Made by a program: the position numbers and the translations under genes
Notes under the pieces: model-generated
What the model was told of the DNA's origin: nothing
Database searches by the model: none
Seen by the model: only the letters and a program-made list of their open reading frames with translations
Shown: one piece after another, positions 1 through 8,565 of the stretch
How the letters are laid out: every line of letters begins with the position of its first letter
Numbering within the stretch: the first letter of the stretch is position 1
Assembly (NCBI GenBank): GCA_965238265.1
Contig: OZ250185.1
Span: forward strand, 3,906,001 to 3,970,000
Source of the DNA: JAJDUF01 sp965238265
GTDB lineage: Bacteria > Chloroflexota > UBA11872 > UBA12225 > JAJDUF01
Direction: 5' to 3'
Length of the DNA: 64,000 bases

Positions 1-184
1 AGACGATCTGCGACACGGCGCGAAGCACGCGCACATCGCGCCAGAGGGGGATGGAGCCAAAGGAGAGACTCAGTGGAAAACGCTTACCGCTCACGTACAG
101 CTACCCCCAACAACAGTCATTGCGTACTCACCCCCCCCCCCCGCGTATTCTTACTGAAGCCTTCCGTTCTGCGCCACAAACAGA

Positions 185-233
185 ACTGTCCAGGCACGGC
201 CTACGAACATGTTCGTAGACCTGCCCGGACAGT
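185..233. terminator. Long imperfect hairpin downstream of the amino-acid-binding lipoprotein gene
   Basis: A perfect 18-base palindrome at 201-218 is extended on both sides by arms at 185-199 and 220-233 that pair with one mismatch and one bulge. It lies about 45 bases past the stop of the leftward gene that ends at 278, so a transcription-end or mRNA-stabilising hairpin is the simplest reading. There is only a weak T-run on the leftward side, and a protein-binding palindrome is an alternative. Confidence 0.4.
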
Positions 234-277
234 GTATCCGCAATCGGCGTATCTCGCCACCCGCTTCCGTCGTGTAG

Positions 278-1426
278 CTAACGGAGCGGCGGGGCGTAGA
301 TCAGTCCGCCGTTGGTCCACAACTCGTTGATTCCCCGCTCCAGGGTGAAGGCGTCGCCCTCCGGCCCCATGTAGCGGTCGTAAATCTCGCCGTAGTTCCC
401 CACCGCCTTGAGCACGTCCACGGCGAAGCCCGCGCTGAGACCCAAGTCGGACTGGCCGAACTCGCCTTCCGTGCCCAGCATCCGTCGAATCTGGATGTTG
501 TCGCTGCTCTTCATCTGCTCCACGTTAGCCTGCGTGACCCCGAACTCCTCAGCGTTGATCAAGACGTACAGCACCGTCTTGACCAAGTCCAGCCACTGGT
601 CATCACCGTGCGGCACGACCGGCGTCAACGGCTCCTTGGAGATCGTCTCGGGCAGGACGACGTGGTCATCAGGGTTCTGCAGTCCACTCTTGAGCGCCGC
701 CAGCTGAGACTTGTCGTTCGTGAAGGCATCGCACCGGCCCTGCTCGTAGGCACTGACCACTGCCGCCGTGTTCTCGAAGACGACGCTCTCCAACTCCAAG
801 TTGTTCTGCCGGAAGAAGTCGGCCAAGTTCAACTCGGTGGTCGTCCCGCTGGTCACGCAGACGGACGTGCCGCCCAGCTGCAGGGCGCTGTTGATGTTCT
901 TGTCCTTCCGGACCATGAAGCCCTGGCCATCGTAGAAGGTTACGACGGTGTAGTTGCCCCACTGCGAATCGCGGGTGGTGGTCCACGTCACGGTGCGCGC
1001 CAGCATGTCTACATCACCGGACTGGATGGTCGGGCCGCGCTCGGCTGCCGAGATGGGAATGACCTCCAAGGCATCACCGTTGCCGAAGATAGCCGCGGCC
1101 ACTGCACGGCACAGGTCAATGTCGAACCCGATGTTGCGCCCATTGGCGTCCAGGTAGCCGTAGCCGGCTACATCGGTGCGGCTGGCGCAAACGAGCCGAC
1201 CTCGGGCCTTGACGGTCTCCAGCCGACTACGGGTCTCCGGCGCGGCGGCAGCCTGCCCACCTGCGGCCGAGACTTGCGCTTGTAGCGAGGCAATCTGGGC
1301 GTCCTTGTTAGCCAGCTGGTCTTGCATCGCGGCCATGTCTTCACTACTATCGCCACCAAGCTCGCACGCGGCGAGGGCGAAGGTGAAGACGGCGATGAGC
1401 ATAACCCGGATAGTGTGCTTGAACAT
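278..1426 (-). CDS. Amino-acid ABC transporter substrate-binding lipoprotein (AapJ/BztA-like)
   Basis: The 382-residue product is a periplasmic-binding-type protein of the polar/general L-amino-acid family (SBP family 3). It should capture amino acids outside the membrane and deliver them to an ABC permease. Residues 1-20 form a signal peptide ending in a lipobox, with the lipidated cysteine at position 21. Residues 30-52 look like a short coiled-coil spacer, and the ligand-binding domain starts near residue 70 (LVCASRTDVAGYGYLD) and contains the family block around AAERGPTIQSGDVDML. A strong AAGGAGAAA-like ribosome site precedes the ATG. No permease or ATPase gene follows on this strand before the window edge, so the rest of the transporter is outside the window or elsewhere. 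Confidence 0.9.
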   Translation of the reverse strand: MFKHTIRVMLIAVFTFALAACELGGDSSEDMAAMQDQLANKDAQIASLQAQVSAAGGQAAAAPETRSRLETVKARGRLVCASRTDVAGYGYLDANGRNIGFDIDLCRAVAAAIFGNGDALEVIPISAAERGPTIQSGDVDMLARTVTWTTTRDSQWGNYTVVTFYDGQGFMVRKDKNINSALQLGGTSVCVTSGTTTELNLADFFRQNNLELESVVFENTAAVVSAYEQGRCDAFTNDKSQLAALKSGLQNPDDHVVLPETISKEPLTPVVPHGDDQWLDLVKTVLYVLINAEEFGVTQANVEQMKSSDNIQIRRMLGTEGEFGQSDLGLSAGFAVDVLKAVGNYGEIYDRYMGPEGDAFTLERGINELWTNGGLIYAPPLR

Positions 1427-1479
1427 GGTCGTTTCTCCTTCTCTCCGTCCATCTGTGGTCTAGTCCGGCCGATCTATCC

Positions 1480-1776
1480 TCACTCGGCCGCGCGGCCGGC
1501 TGCTTCTGGACGCCTGGATTGTAGTAGAGCAACGATCCCCAGCGCAATCCACGCCGGCAGCGACACGACCACCGCGTAGGCCAGCACGCCTATCTCCCCA
1601 AGCAAGCCGCCCAGAATGAACGCCAGCACAGAGAACGGCGCCAACACAACGGCGCAGACATACGCCAGTAGCCGGGCGCGGCGATGCAGCAGCAGGATAG
1701 CCAGCGTCAGCGGGATACCACTCGGCCACCCGAGGACAACCAACTGCCCGAACGCCGTGGCATCCATCGTGACCAT
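1480..1776 (-). CDS. Small multi-spanning membrane protein of unknown function
   Basis: This is a 98-residue hydrophobic protein with about three predicted membrane segments (roughly residues 8-25, 32-54 and 62-83) separated by a short arginine-rich loop (HRRARLL) and ending in a charged tail. I chose the ATG at 1776 because the reading frame further upstream is cysteine- and proline-rich and does not look coding. It lies 53 bases upstream of the binding-protein gene on the same strand and might be co-transcribed with it, but nothing ties the two functionally. I do not recognise the family. Confidence 0.5.
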   Translation of the reverse strand: MVTMDATAFGQLVVLGWPSGIPLTLAILLLHRRARLLAYVCAVVLAPFSVLAFILGGLLGEIGVLAYAVVVSLPAWIALGIVALLQSRRPEAAGRAAE

Positions 1777-2121
1777 GAACCTCGAGGCCGAACCGCAGCA
1801 GCGACACGAGCAGCACCTCTTCCGTACCTCCACAGCGTCAGGATAATGCTCGTCAGGCCAGGATTGGTGCGGGTGTGCCGCTAACGCTCGGCAGTGTAGC
1901 AAGTGCAGTGATCTACGGCAAACGCCGGTGTGGTGTGTCCAAGCGACGCCGGTGCTACGACGAGGCGGTGTCTGCAAAGTACCAGTCGGCAGGGGCACGC
2001 TCCCTCCCCGGGTAGCTCAGTCCGGGGGAGGGTGAGGGAGGCAGCCAGGGCGCCCACAAGGGACTCCCCTTCCCTCCAGGGAAGGGGCCGGGGGTTAGGT
2101 GCAATACTGGCTCCCCTACGG
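1777..2121. other. Gene-free stretch with dispersed repeat
   Basis: I see no convincing gene in these 345 bases between two leftward genes. The left part is low-information sequence. The right part (about 2051-2121) carries a copy of the dispersed GC-rich repeat that recurs elsewhere in the window. Promoters for the small membrane-protein gene would be expected here, but no clear -35/-10 pair stands out. Confidence 0.5.
2061..2121. repeat. Dispersed repeat, CCCCGGCC-TTAGG type
   Basis: The unit holds a perfect hairpin CCCCTTCCC/GGGAAGGGG (2066-2087) followed by GGCCGGGGGTTAGGTGCAAT. Closely related copies occur near 15875, 30310, 34515, 40230 and 48760, in either orientation. Confidence 0.7.
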
Positions 2122-3093
2122 TCAAGCCGTCGCCTGCCGCTCCAGCTCCAGGTCCGCCTCGACCATCAGCTTGACTAAGCCCTCGAACGTCACCTCAGGC
2201 TGCCAATTCAGGAAGCGCCGCGCCTTCGTCGGGTCACCCACGAGGAGGTCCACGTCCGCCGGACGGAGCAGCGCCGGGTCTACCTTCACGTACCGACGCC
2301 AGTCGTCAATGCCGACGTGTCGAAAGGCTAGCTCGGAGAATTCGGCCACACTATGCGTCTCTCCCGTGGCAATCACGTAGTCTTCGGGACAATCCTGCTG
2401 GAGCATCAGCCACATGGCCCGCACGTAGTCTCCCGCGTAGCCCCAGTCGCGCTGGGAATCCAGGTTGCCGAGCCGTAGCTCTTGCTGGCGGCCGAGCTTA
2501 ATGCGCGCCACGGCCCGAGTGATCTTGCGGGTGACGAACTCGTCTCCCCGCCGTGGCCCTTCGTGGTTGAAGAGGATGCCGGAGCAGGCGAAGAGGTCGT
2601 AGCTCTCCCGATAGTTCACCGTGATCCAGTGGCCATATACCTTGGCCGCCCCGTAGGGACTGCGCGGATAGAACGGCGTCCGCTCAGTCTGGGGTATCTC
2701 CTGCACCTTGCCGAACATCTCGCTGCTCGACGCCTGATAAAAACGGATTGGCCAGTCGGCCAAGCGCACGGCTTCGAGCAGCTTGGTGACACCGAGGGCG
2801 GTATATTCGCCCGTGAGCACCGGCTGCGTAAACGAGGTGGGGATGAAGGACATCGCGGCGAGGTTGTAAAGCTCGTCGGGCCGCGACTGCTGAATAGCCT
2901 TAATCAGCGAGAGCTGATCCAGCAAGTCGCCATCCAGCAGTTCCACTTCGTCGAGCAGGTGCCGAATACGCGCATCGGTGACGACACTCGTGCGTCGTTT
3001 CAGGCCATAGACCTTGTAGCCCTTCTCCAGCAAGAACTCGGCGAGGTAGCTCCCGTCCTGTCCCGTAATACCGGTGATGAGCGCAGTGGGCAT
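2122..3093 (-). CDS. gmd: GDP-mannose 4,6-dehydratase
   Basis: This 323-residue short-chain-type enzyme converts GDP-D-mannose to GDP-4-keto-6-deoxy-D-mannose, the precursor of GDP-fucose, GDP-rhamnose and related deoxysugars for surface glycans. The NAD(P)-binding GITGQDG motif sits at residues 8-14, the catalytic serines at about 122-124 (SSSEMFG), and the YxxxK pair at Y147 and K151. The N-terminal block GQDGSYLAEFLLEKGY and the segment LGNLDSQRDWGYAGDYVRAM are typical of GMD. The ATG at 3093 is preceded by GGGAGGA at suitable spacing; a TTG/ATG further upstream would add residues not seen in the family. No GDP-fucose synthase or other deoxysugar gene is adjacent. Confidence 0.95.
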   Translation of the reverse strand: MPTALITGITGQDGSYLAEFLLEKGYKVYGLKRRTSVVTDARIRHLLDEVELLDGDLLDQLSLIKAIQQSRPDELYNLAAMSFIPTSFTQPVLTGEYTALGVTKLLEAVRLADWPIRFYQASSSEMFGKVQEIPQTERTPFYPRSPYGAAKVYGHWITVNYRESYDLFACSGILFNHEGPRRGDEFVTRKITRAVARIKLGRQQELRLGNLDSQRDWGYAGDYVRAMWLMLQQDCPEDYVIATGETHSVAEFSELAFRHVGIDDWRRYVKVDPALLRPADVDLLVGDPTKARRFLNWQPEVTFEGLVKLMVEADLELERQATA

Positions 3094-3354
3094 AAACCAG
3101 TCCTCCCATTGGCCGGTGGGCCTCACCCCCGGCGCCGATTAGCCTAGAGTGGTTAAGTGATTAAACGGGAAAGCAAGGCCGGCGTAAGCTTTCTAGGGGC
3201 AAAACCTGCCCCCCCTTACAACATTGGCTTACCTTAGTCAAGGGAGTCCGCCGGCGGCGGGCGGGTGAGACCCGATCATCAACGCGCCGGCAAGTGTAGC
3301 ACGTTCCGCATAGGCACGTTCCTCTAGGAGGGAGGAGGCCCCGACGCGGCAGCG

Positions 3355-5229
3355 CTACGCTTGATCGGCGCGGCCGTTGTCCAGCCGAGTACGGACAAGC
3401 TCATAGAGCAGCACGCCGGCGGCAACCCCCACGTTCAAGGATGACTGACCTGGCGCCATCGGTATGCGGACACGGTCCGTACACGCGGCGAGGATCGCGG
3501 GCCGAATCCCCTCACTCTCGTTGCCGATCACGAATGCTACCGGCGGCCGGAGCGCGAGACTATACACGTCGGCTGGCGCCTGCACCGTCGCTCCGACCAG
3601 CGCAAACCCGGCCGTCTTCAGCCGGTGGATGAACCCGGGCGGGTCGTTGCAGGTATAGAGCGGCAGCCGCCCTATGGCGCCCCGTGCGGCCCGCACGCAA
3701 TGCTTATGAAAGGGGCTGGCGCTGTCCGCTCCCAGCAAGATCACGGCTTCAACCCCGGCAGCGTCGGCCGTGCGTAAGATCATGCCGAGGTTCGCCGGGT
3801 TGGCGACACGATCGGCGATCAGCAGGACTGCGCGGGATGAGCAGTGCAGGTGCGCGGCGTCGCGCACGTCTACATGCACGGCTGCGATCACCCAAGGCAA
3901 GGGCCGCGTTGCCGTCACCGTCCCCATGATGCCCTTACTGACCCGCTGATGAGCAATGTGCTCGCCCTCGGCCTGCTTGAGAAGGGCTGGCCCCTCGGGC
4001 TGGGCGATCAGCTCCTCGGTATACAAGAGGCCCGTTGTGGGTAATCCGTCGGCGAGTGCCCGCCGCACCAGCAGCGGTTCTTCGATGCTCAAGCACTGCC
4101 GTGCGGCGCGGCCCTTGATGGTCAGCAGGTCCCGGAAGGATTCAACGGCCGGGTCACGGCGCTTCCGCCGCGGCCGCGGCGCGGCGAGCACGTGCTCGCT
4201 CCAGTCCACGGCCGCGGCGTTGGCCGGGCGCTGGCGACGGGTAGCAAGCGTATCGGTGGCAGCTAGCTCGCTGCTGCCGCTGCCGCGCTTGATCCCACGG
4301 TAGGCGCCAACGCGGTAGAACGGCCGGTAGCCGATCCGCTTCAGCCGGTCCACGTGGGCGTGCTCGCTCGTGCCGCTATCGGTATAGGTAGCCACCCGGC
4401 CAAGGCCCAGCACCTCCTGCGTGGCCACGGAATAGACGCTCTCGGCATAGCCCTCAGCAGAGTCTTGCGCGACCGACACGCCCTGGACCTCGTGCCGCCA
4501 AGCGGTGCGCGGCCAGTGGTAGCAGAGGGCAGCGAGCTGGCCGTCATCCACGCAAGCGTAGCAGCGGTGGCCGCCATCCAAGCCATGCTTAAAATCGGCC
4601 TCTGACCACTCGGTCTGCCCAATCCGATGGGGATTAAGAGGGTGCAGACCGAGCGCGTCATCACTCCACCGGCCGCGCACGAGGTCATAGTCGCCGCTAC
4701 CGAGCCGCCTCACCGGCTGCGGCTGGAAGGGCGTAAACGTGTCTGCCGTCGCAAAGTAGGCTTGGTGAGCGGGCAGCGCAACCCCATCCAGCACCTCTGC
4801 CAGCGACGGGAGCATCCAAGCCGCCGCGTAGGAGAAACGACCGACCTGGCCCCGTGGAAACGCCAGCAGCAGCTCACGCAGGGCGCGTTCGCTTGTGGCC
4901 GCGATACTTGCCTGGAGATCGGCGTCAGCGGCGGCGGCCGGTGTGAGAATCAGCACCCCTTCAAGGTCGGTCCAGCCCGCGGCAAGAATGCGATAGGACC
5001 GGCGCCACTGACCTGTCCGGCGGTACTCGGCGTAGGCGTCGGCGAGACCGGCATGCAGAGCGTCGTTACCCGGATGTGTACGCAGTAGCTCCGGCAGTGC
5101 CGGGTCAGCGAGTATGCAGTCGCGACGCTCGGCCTGCCGGATGAATGCCAGCACCGCAGCGTAGTCGGTCGTCTCTGTGGCCATCGTTCGCGCGGCCTGC
5201 CGGTTCAGCCCCCGGAAGCCCTGCCGCAT
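3355..5229 (-). CDS. GNAT-like acetyltransferase fused to SpoU-family RNA 2'-O-methyltransferase
   Basis: The 624-residue protein has two parts. Residues about 15-330 resemble a GNAT/FR47 acyltransferase, with a C-terminal block (AESVYSVATQEVLGLGR through RLKRIGYRPFYRVGAYRG) that matches the usual acetyl-CoA-site and following helix pattern. Residues about 365-620 are a SpoU (TrmH/RlmB-type) methyltransferase, with an RNA-binding region and all three knot motifs: NPANLGMILRTADAAGV, FVIGNESEGI and RIPMAPGQSSLNVGVAAGVL. The expected reaction is ribose methylation of rRNA or tRNA; the acyltransferase substrate is unknown. The ATG at 5229 is chosen because GGGAG lies nine bases upstream; a GTG at 5253 is possible. 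This domain combination is unusual. Confidence is high for SpoU, moderate for GNAT. Confidence 0.85.
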   Translation of the reverse strand: MRQGFRGLNRQAARTMATETTDYAAVLAFIRQAERRDCILADPALPELLRTHPGNDALHAGLADAYAEYRRTGQWRRSYRILAAGWTDLEGVLILTPAAAADADLQASIAATSERALRELLLAFPRGQVGRFSYAAAWMLPSLAEVLDGVALPAHQAYFATADTFTPFQPQPVRRLGSGDYDLVRGRWSDDALGLHPLNPHRIGQTEWSEADFKHGLDGGHRCYACVDDGQLAALCYHWPRTAWRHEVQGVSVAQDSAEGYAESVYSVATQEVLGLGRVATYTDSGTSEHAHVDRLKRIGYRPFYRVGAYRGIKRGSGSSELAATDTLATRRQRPANAAAVDWSEHVLAAPRPRRKRRDPAVESFRDLLTIKGRAARQCLSIEEPLLVRRALADGLPTTGLLYTEELIAQPEGPALLKQAEGEHIAHQRVSKGIMGTVTATRPLPWVIAAVHVDVRDAAHLHCSSRAVLLIADRVANPANLGMILRTADAAGVEAVILLGADSASPFHKHCVRAARGAIGRLPLYTCNDPPGFIHRLKTAGFALVGATVQAPADVYSLALRPPVAFVIGNESEGIRPAILAACTDRVRIPMAPGQSSLNVGVAAGVLLYELVRTRLDNGRADQA

Positions 5230-5448
5230 AAGTTGCTCACTCCCGGCGGGCACTCAGGGCCATCGCGCCCCGTGTAGTGTAGCGCTGCTCCATGCTCTAC
5301 TAATCCCTGCACGGCGCCTCGCAGTCGGGCTGACGGGGAGCTGACGACTGATAGCCGATGGCGAGGCGTGCTACACTAGGCACCCGGTACGTCTCTGGTT
5401 GTGGTGCATGTTCCGGTTGCCTGCTCCCGGGCAGGAATAGGGTACGCT

Positions 5449-6210
5449 GTGGCACGCATTATCGCGATTGCCAATCAAAAAGGGGGCGTGGGTAAGACTA
5501 CGACCACCCTCAGCTTGGGTGCCGCGCTTGGGCATTGCAACCTGCGGGTATTGTTGGTTGACCTTGACCCGCAGGGCAACCTCACCAGCGCCCTCGACCA
5601 GCAGCCCTCGGAAGATGAGACCGTAGCCACTGCCCTCCTTAATCTCAGGATACCGTTTCCGGCGGCTCCCTTTGAGGAAGACGGCAAGGTCTTGTTCGAT
5701 ATCGCTCCTACCACCGCAGCACTGGCTGCTACCGAAGCAGCGCTCAGTGTGCGTATTGGTCGCGAGCTGCGCTTGCGGGACCAGCTTGCACCCCTAGCCA
5801 ACCAGTATCACTTCATCTTGATTGATACGCCACCGTCTCTGGGACTCCTGACGATCAATGCCCTGGTTGCGGCGCAGGAAGTGCTCGTGCCCACCGAAGC
5901 GCGCTACTTCTCGCTCCAGGGGCTGCAGCTACTGAAGGCGCGGATCGAAGAAGTGCAGTACTTGAACGCCAAGCTGCACCTGTGCGGCATCCTCCTCTCC
6001 AAGTTTGATCGCCGTTTACGGGAAGAGAAGGCGGTGGCGGCCTATCTCCGTGAAGAGTGGGGCAAGGCGGTGTTCACCACCGAGATTCGGACAAACAGTA
6101 AAATCCTGGAAGCCGCCTCGGCGGGCCAGACCGTCTTTGCCTCTCCGCAAGCACGGCCCGCAGCGAAAATGTATCGCGCGCTCGCTCAAGAGGTCATCGA
6201 GCGCACCTAA
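5449..6210 (+). CDS. parA: ParA/MinD-family partition ATPase
   Basis: The 253-residue product is a deviant Walker ATPase of the ParA/Soj type. The P-loop KGGVGKTTTTLSLGAAL begins about ten residues in, followed by switch I (VDLDPQGNLTSAL) and switch II (LIDTPPSLGLLTINAL), and the family ending with TEIRTNSKILEAASAGQTV is intact. Such proteins pattern chromosomes or cell-pole proteins by ATP-dependent DNA binding. GTG at 5449 is preferred because it gives the standard N-terminus and has AGGAA upstream; an in-frame GTG at 5401 would add 16 residues unlike the family. No parB follows. The next gene, about 110 bases downstream, is ftsZ, suggesting a role in placing the division site, which is inference. 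Confidence 0.88.
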   Translation: MARIIAIANQKGGVGKTTTTLSLGAALGHCNLRVLLVDLDPQGNLTSALDQQPSEDETVATALLNLRIPFPAAPFEEDGKVLFDIAPTTAALAATEAALSVRIGRELRLRDQLAPLANQYHFILIDTPPSLGLLTINALVAAQEVLVPTEARYFSLQGLQLLKARIEEVQYLNAKLHLCGILLSKFDRRLREEKAVAAYLREEWGKAVFTTEIRTNSKILEAASAGQTVFASPQARPAAKMYRALAQEVIERT

Positions 6211-6233
6211 CGCGGTGGCGGGGGGCAGAATCG

Positions 6234-6270
6234 CCCCTCACCCACCGGCGGCGGGCCGGCGGGTGAGGGA
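6234..6270. repeat. Palindromic GC-rich intergenic element between parA and ftsZ
   Basis: CCCTCACCC and GGGTGAGGG flank a GC-rich centre, forming a long inverted repeat in the parA-ftsZ gap. It resembles the CTCACCC-type dispersed repeat and could form a hairpin that attenuates readthrough into ftsZ. Confidence 0.5.
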
Positions 6271-6317
6271 AATCCACCAGCGGCGGCTGGGGGCGAGGCC
6301 CAATATGGGAGCTTGGA

Positions 6318-7502
6318 ATGCCAGAAAAGCGACGCGCCGCCTTTCGCCCCGAACGCCTCCAACCCGCGGCGGCGCTTGATCCGATCATCCCGCAGATCCT
6401 CGGTAGCCCCGCCCCGGAGGCGGAAGCGGAAGGGTTCACAGAGGTACGGATCGTTGGCGTAGGGGGCGCTGGCATCAACGCCGTCGGGCGGATGATCGAA
6501 GCCGGGTTGAGTGGTGTTCGCTTCATCTCGGTCAATACTGATGTCCAGGCGCTCGGTCAGAGCGAGGCGCTGATCCAGGTGCAGATCGGGAGGCGCATCA
6601 CACGCTCAAGGGGGACCGGAGGCGATCCGGCCCTCGGCCAGCGGGCCGCCGAGGAAAACCTTGCCAGCCTCGAAGCGGTGCTGCGCGGTGCTCATCTGGT
6701 GTTCATCGCCGCCGGTCTCGGCGGCGGCACCGGCACCGGTGCCGCTCCGGTGATCGCCGACCTCGCGCGGCAGGTGGAGGCGCTGACCGTTGCGGTGGTG
6801 ACCTTGCCGTTTACCTTTGAAGGAACCCACCGTCGGCAAGTGGCCGAAGAGGGTCTCGCGGCACTGCGCCAGTGTGTGGATGCGATGATTGTCATCCCCA
6901 ACGACCGCTTGCATCAGGTGGCCGCTGCCAGCATGCCCATCAAGGCGGCCTTCAGCCTCGCCGACAACATGCTCCGACACGGGGTCCAGGGGATCGCCGA
7001 TTTGGTCACCGTGCCGGGGCTGATCAACCTCGACTTCAGCGATGTGCGTACGGTTATGGAGGGAGCCGGAAGCGCGATGATGTCCATCGGCGAGCGGCAG
7101 GGGACAGACCGCGCCATCGAGGCGGCCCGGGCGGCCACGGAAAGCCCCTTGCTCGAAACCTCCATGCGCGGTGCGCGGGCCGCCCTCTTGAACATCACGG
7201 GCAGCCCTGACCTCACGCTTGCGGAAGTGAATGAAGCGGCGCAGATCGTGACCAATCTCGCCGATCCTGAAGCGAACATCATCTTCGGCGCCGTCATTGA
7301 TCCGCGCCTCAAGGACACCGTCCGGGTGACGCTGATCGCCACGGGCATCGAGCCTGAGGCACTACCGCCACCCACAACGCCCCGGCGTTCCCCGGCGCCG
7401 CAGCCCCGGGCCGGGCGCCGACCGCCGACCGCTACCGCCGACAGCGTGGACGTGCCGTCGTTCTTGCGCCGGCCGGCCCGCCGGCGCCGGGGGGAGCGCT
7501 GA
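6318..7502 (+). CDS. ftsZ: Cell-division protein FtsZ
   Basis: This 394-residue tubulin homologue would polymerise with GTP into the division ring. The GTP-binding tubulin signature GGGTGTGAAP lies at residues 135-144, and the catalytic T7 loop NLDFSD at 237-242 keeps both aspartates. Residues 1-40 are an unstructured N-terminal extension rich in proline and alanine. The C-terminal part after about residue 335 is a proline- and arginine-rich linker that ends in VDVPSFLRR, the conserved FtsZ tail peptide contacted by FtsA/SepF-type partners, followed by a basic tail. No ftsA, ftsQ or mur genes are adjacent, so it is separated from the usual division-wall cluster. It follows parA in the same direction. 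Confidence 0.97.
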   Translation: MPEKRRAAFRPERLQPAAALDPIIPQILGSPAPEAEAEGFTEVRIVGVGGAGINAVGRMIEAGLSGVRFISVNTDVQALGQSEALIQVQIGRRITRSRGTGGDPALGQRAAEENLASLEAVLRGAHLVFIAAGLGGGTGTGAAPVIADLARQVEALTVAVVTLPFTFEGTHRRQVAEEGLAALRQCVDAMIVIPNDRLHQVAAASMPIKAAFSLADNMLRHGVQGIADLVTVPGLINLDFSDVRTVMEGAGSAMMSIGERQGTDRAIEAARAATESPLLETSMRGARAALLNITGSPDLTLAEVNEAAQIVTNLADPEANIIFGAVIDPRLKDTVRVTLIATGIEPEALPPPTTPRRSPAPQPRAGRRPPTATADSVDVPSFLRRPARRRRGER

Positions 7503-7528
7503 CACCGCCCAGCCCGGACCGGCTCGCG

Positions 7529-7570
7529 CCTCACCCCCCGGCCCCCTCTCCACGTGTGGAGAGGGGAGTC
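7529..7570. repeat. Dispersed repeat, CTCACCCCCCGGCC type
   Basis: The unit reads CCTCACCCCCCGGCCCC then the hairpin CTCTCCAC/GTGGAGAG. A nearly identical copy is at 12389-12430 and an inverted one at about 40360-40405. It lies between ftsZ and mqnD. Confidence 0.7.
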
Positions 7571-7649
7571 GGTCGCGGCCAGAGCACGTGTAGGGGTGCC
7601 CCATGCGGAAGGCCCACGAAGTAGCCTGAAGACGCACGAAGGAGCAGTG

Positions 7650-8513
7650 ATGACCCAGCCACCGACCACCGCAGCGCGGAGTGTGCGCCGGTTGCGCCTG
7701 GGGCATAGCCCCGACTCTGACGACGCCTTTATGTTCTACGCCCTCGCCACGGGAGAGGTCAGCGCCGCCGACGTTCGGTTTGACACCGTACACCAGGACA
7801 TTCAGACCCTTAACCAGCTCGCTCTGCATGGAGAGCTTGAAATCACGGCGCTCTCTGCCCACGCCTACGCGCACGTGTGGCGCCACTATGCGCTGTTCAC
7901 CCACGGCGCCAGCATGGGCCGGCAGTACGGCCCGGTCGTCGTCGCGCCGGAGCCGCTAGAGCTTGACGCCTTGCGCGGGCAGCGTATCGCTATCCCCGGC
8001 TTCCTCACGAGCGCCTACCTCGCCTTGCGCCTCCGCTTGGCGAGCTTCGAGCCGGTGTTCGTGCCCTTCGACCGGATCATGCCGGCGGTCGCTGCCGGTG
8101 ACGTGCCCGCCGGTCTCCTCATCCACGAAGGCCAATTGACTCATGGCTCGCTGGGCCTGCATCGGGTGAGCGACTTGGGCGTGTGGTGGCACGAGGAGAC
8201 GGGGCTGCCACTGCCGCTCGGCGTCAACGCCATTCGCCGTGATCTGGAGCCGGAATTGCTCGCACGGGCCTCGGCACTACTCAAGGAGAGCATTCGGTAT
8301 GGTCTCGCCCACCGCGACGAGGCGCTGGCCTACGCGATGCAGTTCGCTAGCGACGTGCCCCGCGACCTCACCGACCGTTTCGTCTCGATGTACGTCAACG
8401 ACCTCACCCTGGACCTTGGCCCAGCGGGACGTGCCAGCATGGAACTCTTCCTGCGGCGCGGCTACGAAGCCGGCATCGTCCCCGACCTGCCACAGGTAGA
8501 GTGGATTCCCTAA
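7650..8513 (+). CDS. mqnD: 1,4-dihydroxy-6-naphthoate synthase
   Basis: The 287-residue product belongs to the MqnA/MqnD family and should catalyse the last committed step of the futalosine route to menaquinone, releasing 1,4-dihydroxy-6-naphthoate from cyclic dehypoxanthinyl futalosine. The N-terminal signature GHSPDSDDAFMFYAL starts near residue 18, and the block ALSAHAYAHVWRHYAL together with LLIHEGQLTH fits MqnD rather than MqnA. The start is ATG at 7650 with GGAG five bases upstream; upstream sequence is a repeat. It points toward mqnC, the preceding step, on the opposite strand. Substrate assignment relies on the family and this pairing. Confidence 0.88.
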   Translation: MTQPPTTAARSVRRLRLGHSPDSDDAFMFYALATGEVSAADVRFDTVHQDIQTLNQLALHGELEITALSAHAYAHVWRHYALFTHGASMGRQYGPVVVAPEPLELDALRGQRIAIPGFLTSAYLALRLRLASFEPVFVPFDRIMPAVAAGDVPAGLLIHEGQLTHGSLGLHRVSDLGVWWHEETGLPLPLGVNAIRRDLEPELLARASALLKESIRYGLAHRDEALAYAMQFASDVPRDLTDRFVSMYVNDLTLDLGPAGRASMELFLRRGYEAGIVPDLPQVEWIP

Positions 8514-8565
8514 CGACCGCGGGGGCCGAGGGTGCTGACGCCAGCAGAGCCAAGCCCCAAGCGCA

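Noticed and set aside
73..330. GTG-started 85-codon open frame with AAAGGAGAG upstream
   Set aside because: It overlaps the 3' end of the binding-protein gene on the other strand, passes through a C12 tract and reads as low-quality arginine/proline-rich peptide. I kept only the homopolymer as an observation.
2009..2040. GGGTAGCTCAG-like sequence resembling the 5' part of a tRNA
   Set aside because: No anticodon arm, T-arm (GTTCGAATCC) or acceptor pairing follows; it belongs to a repeat-rich gap.
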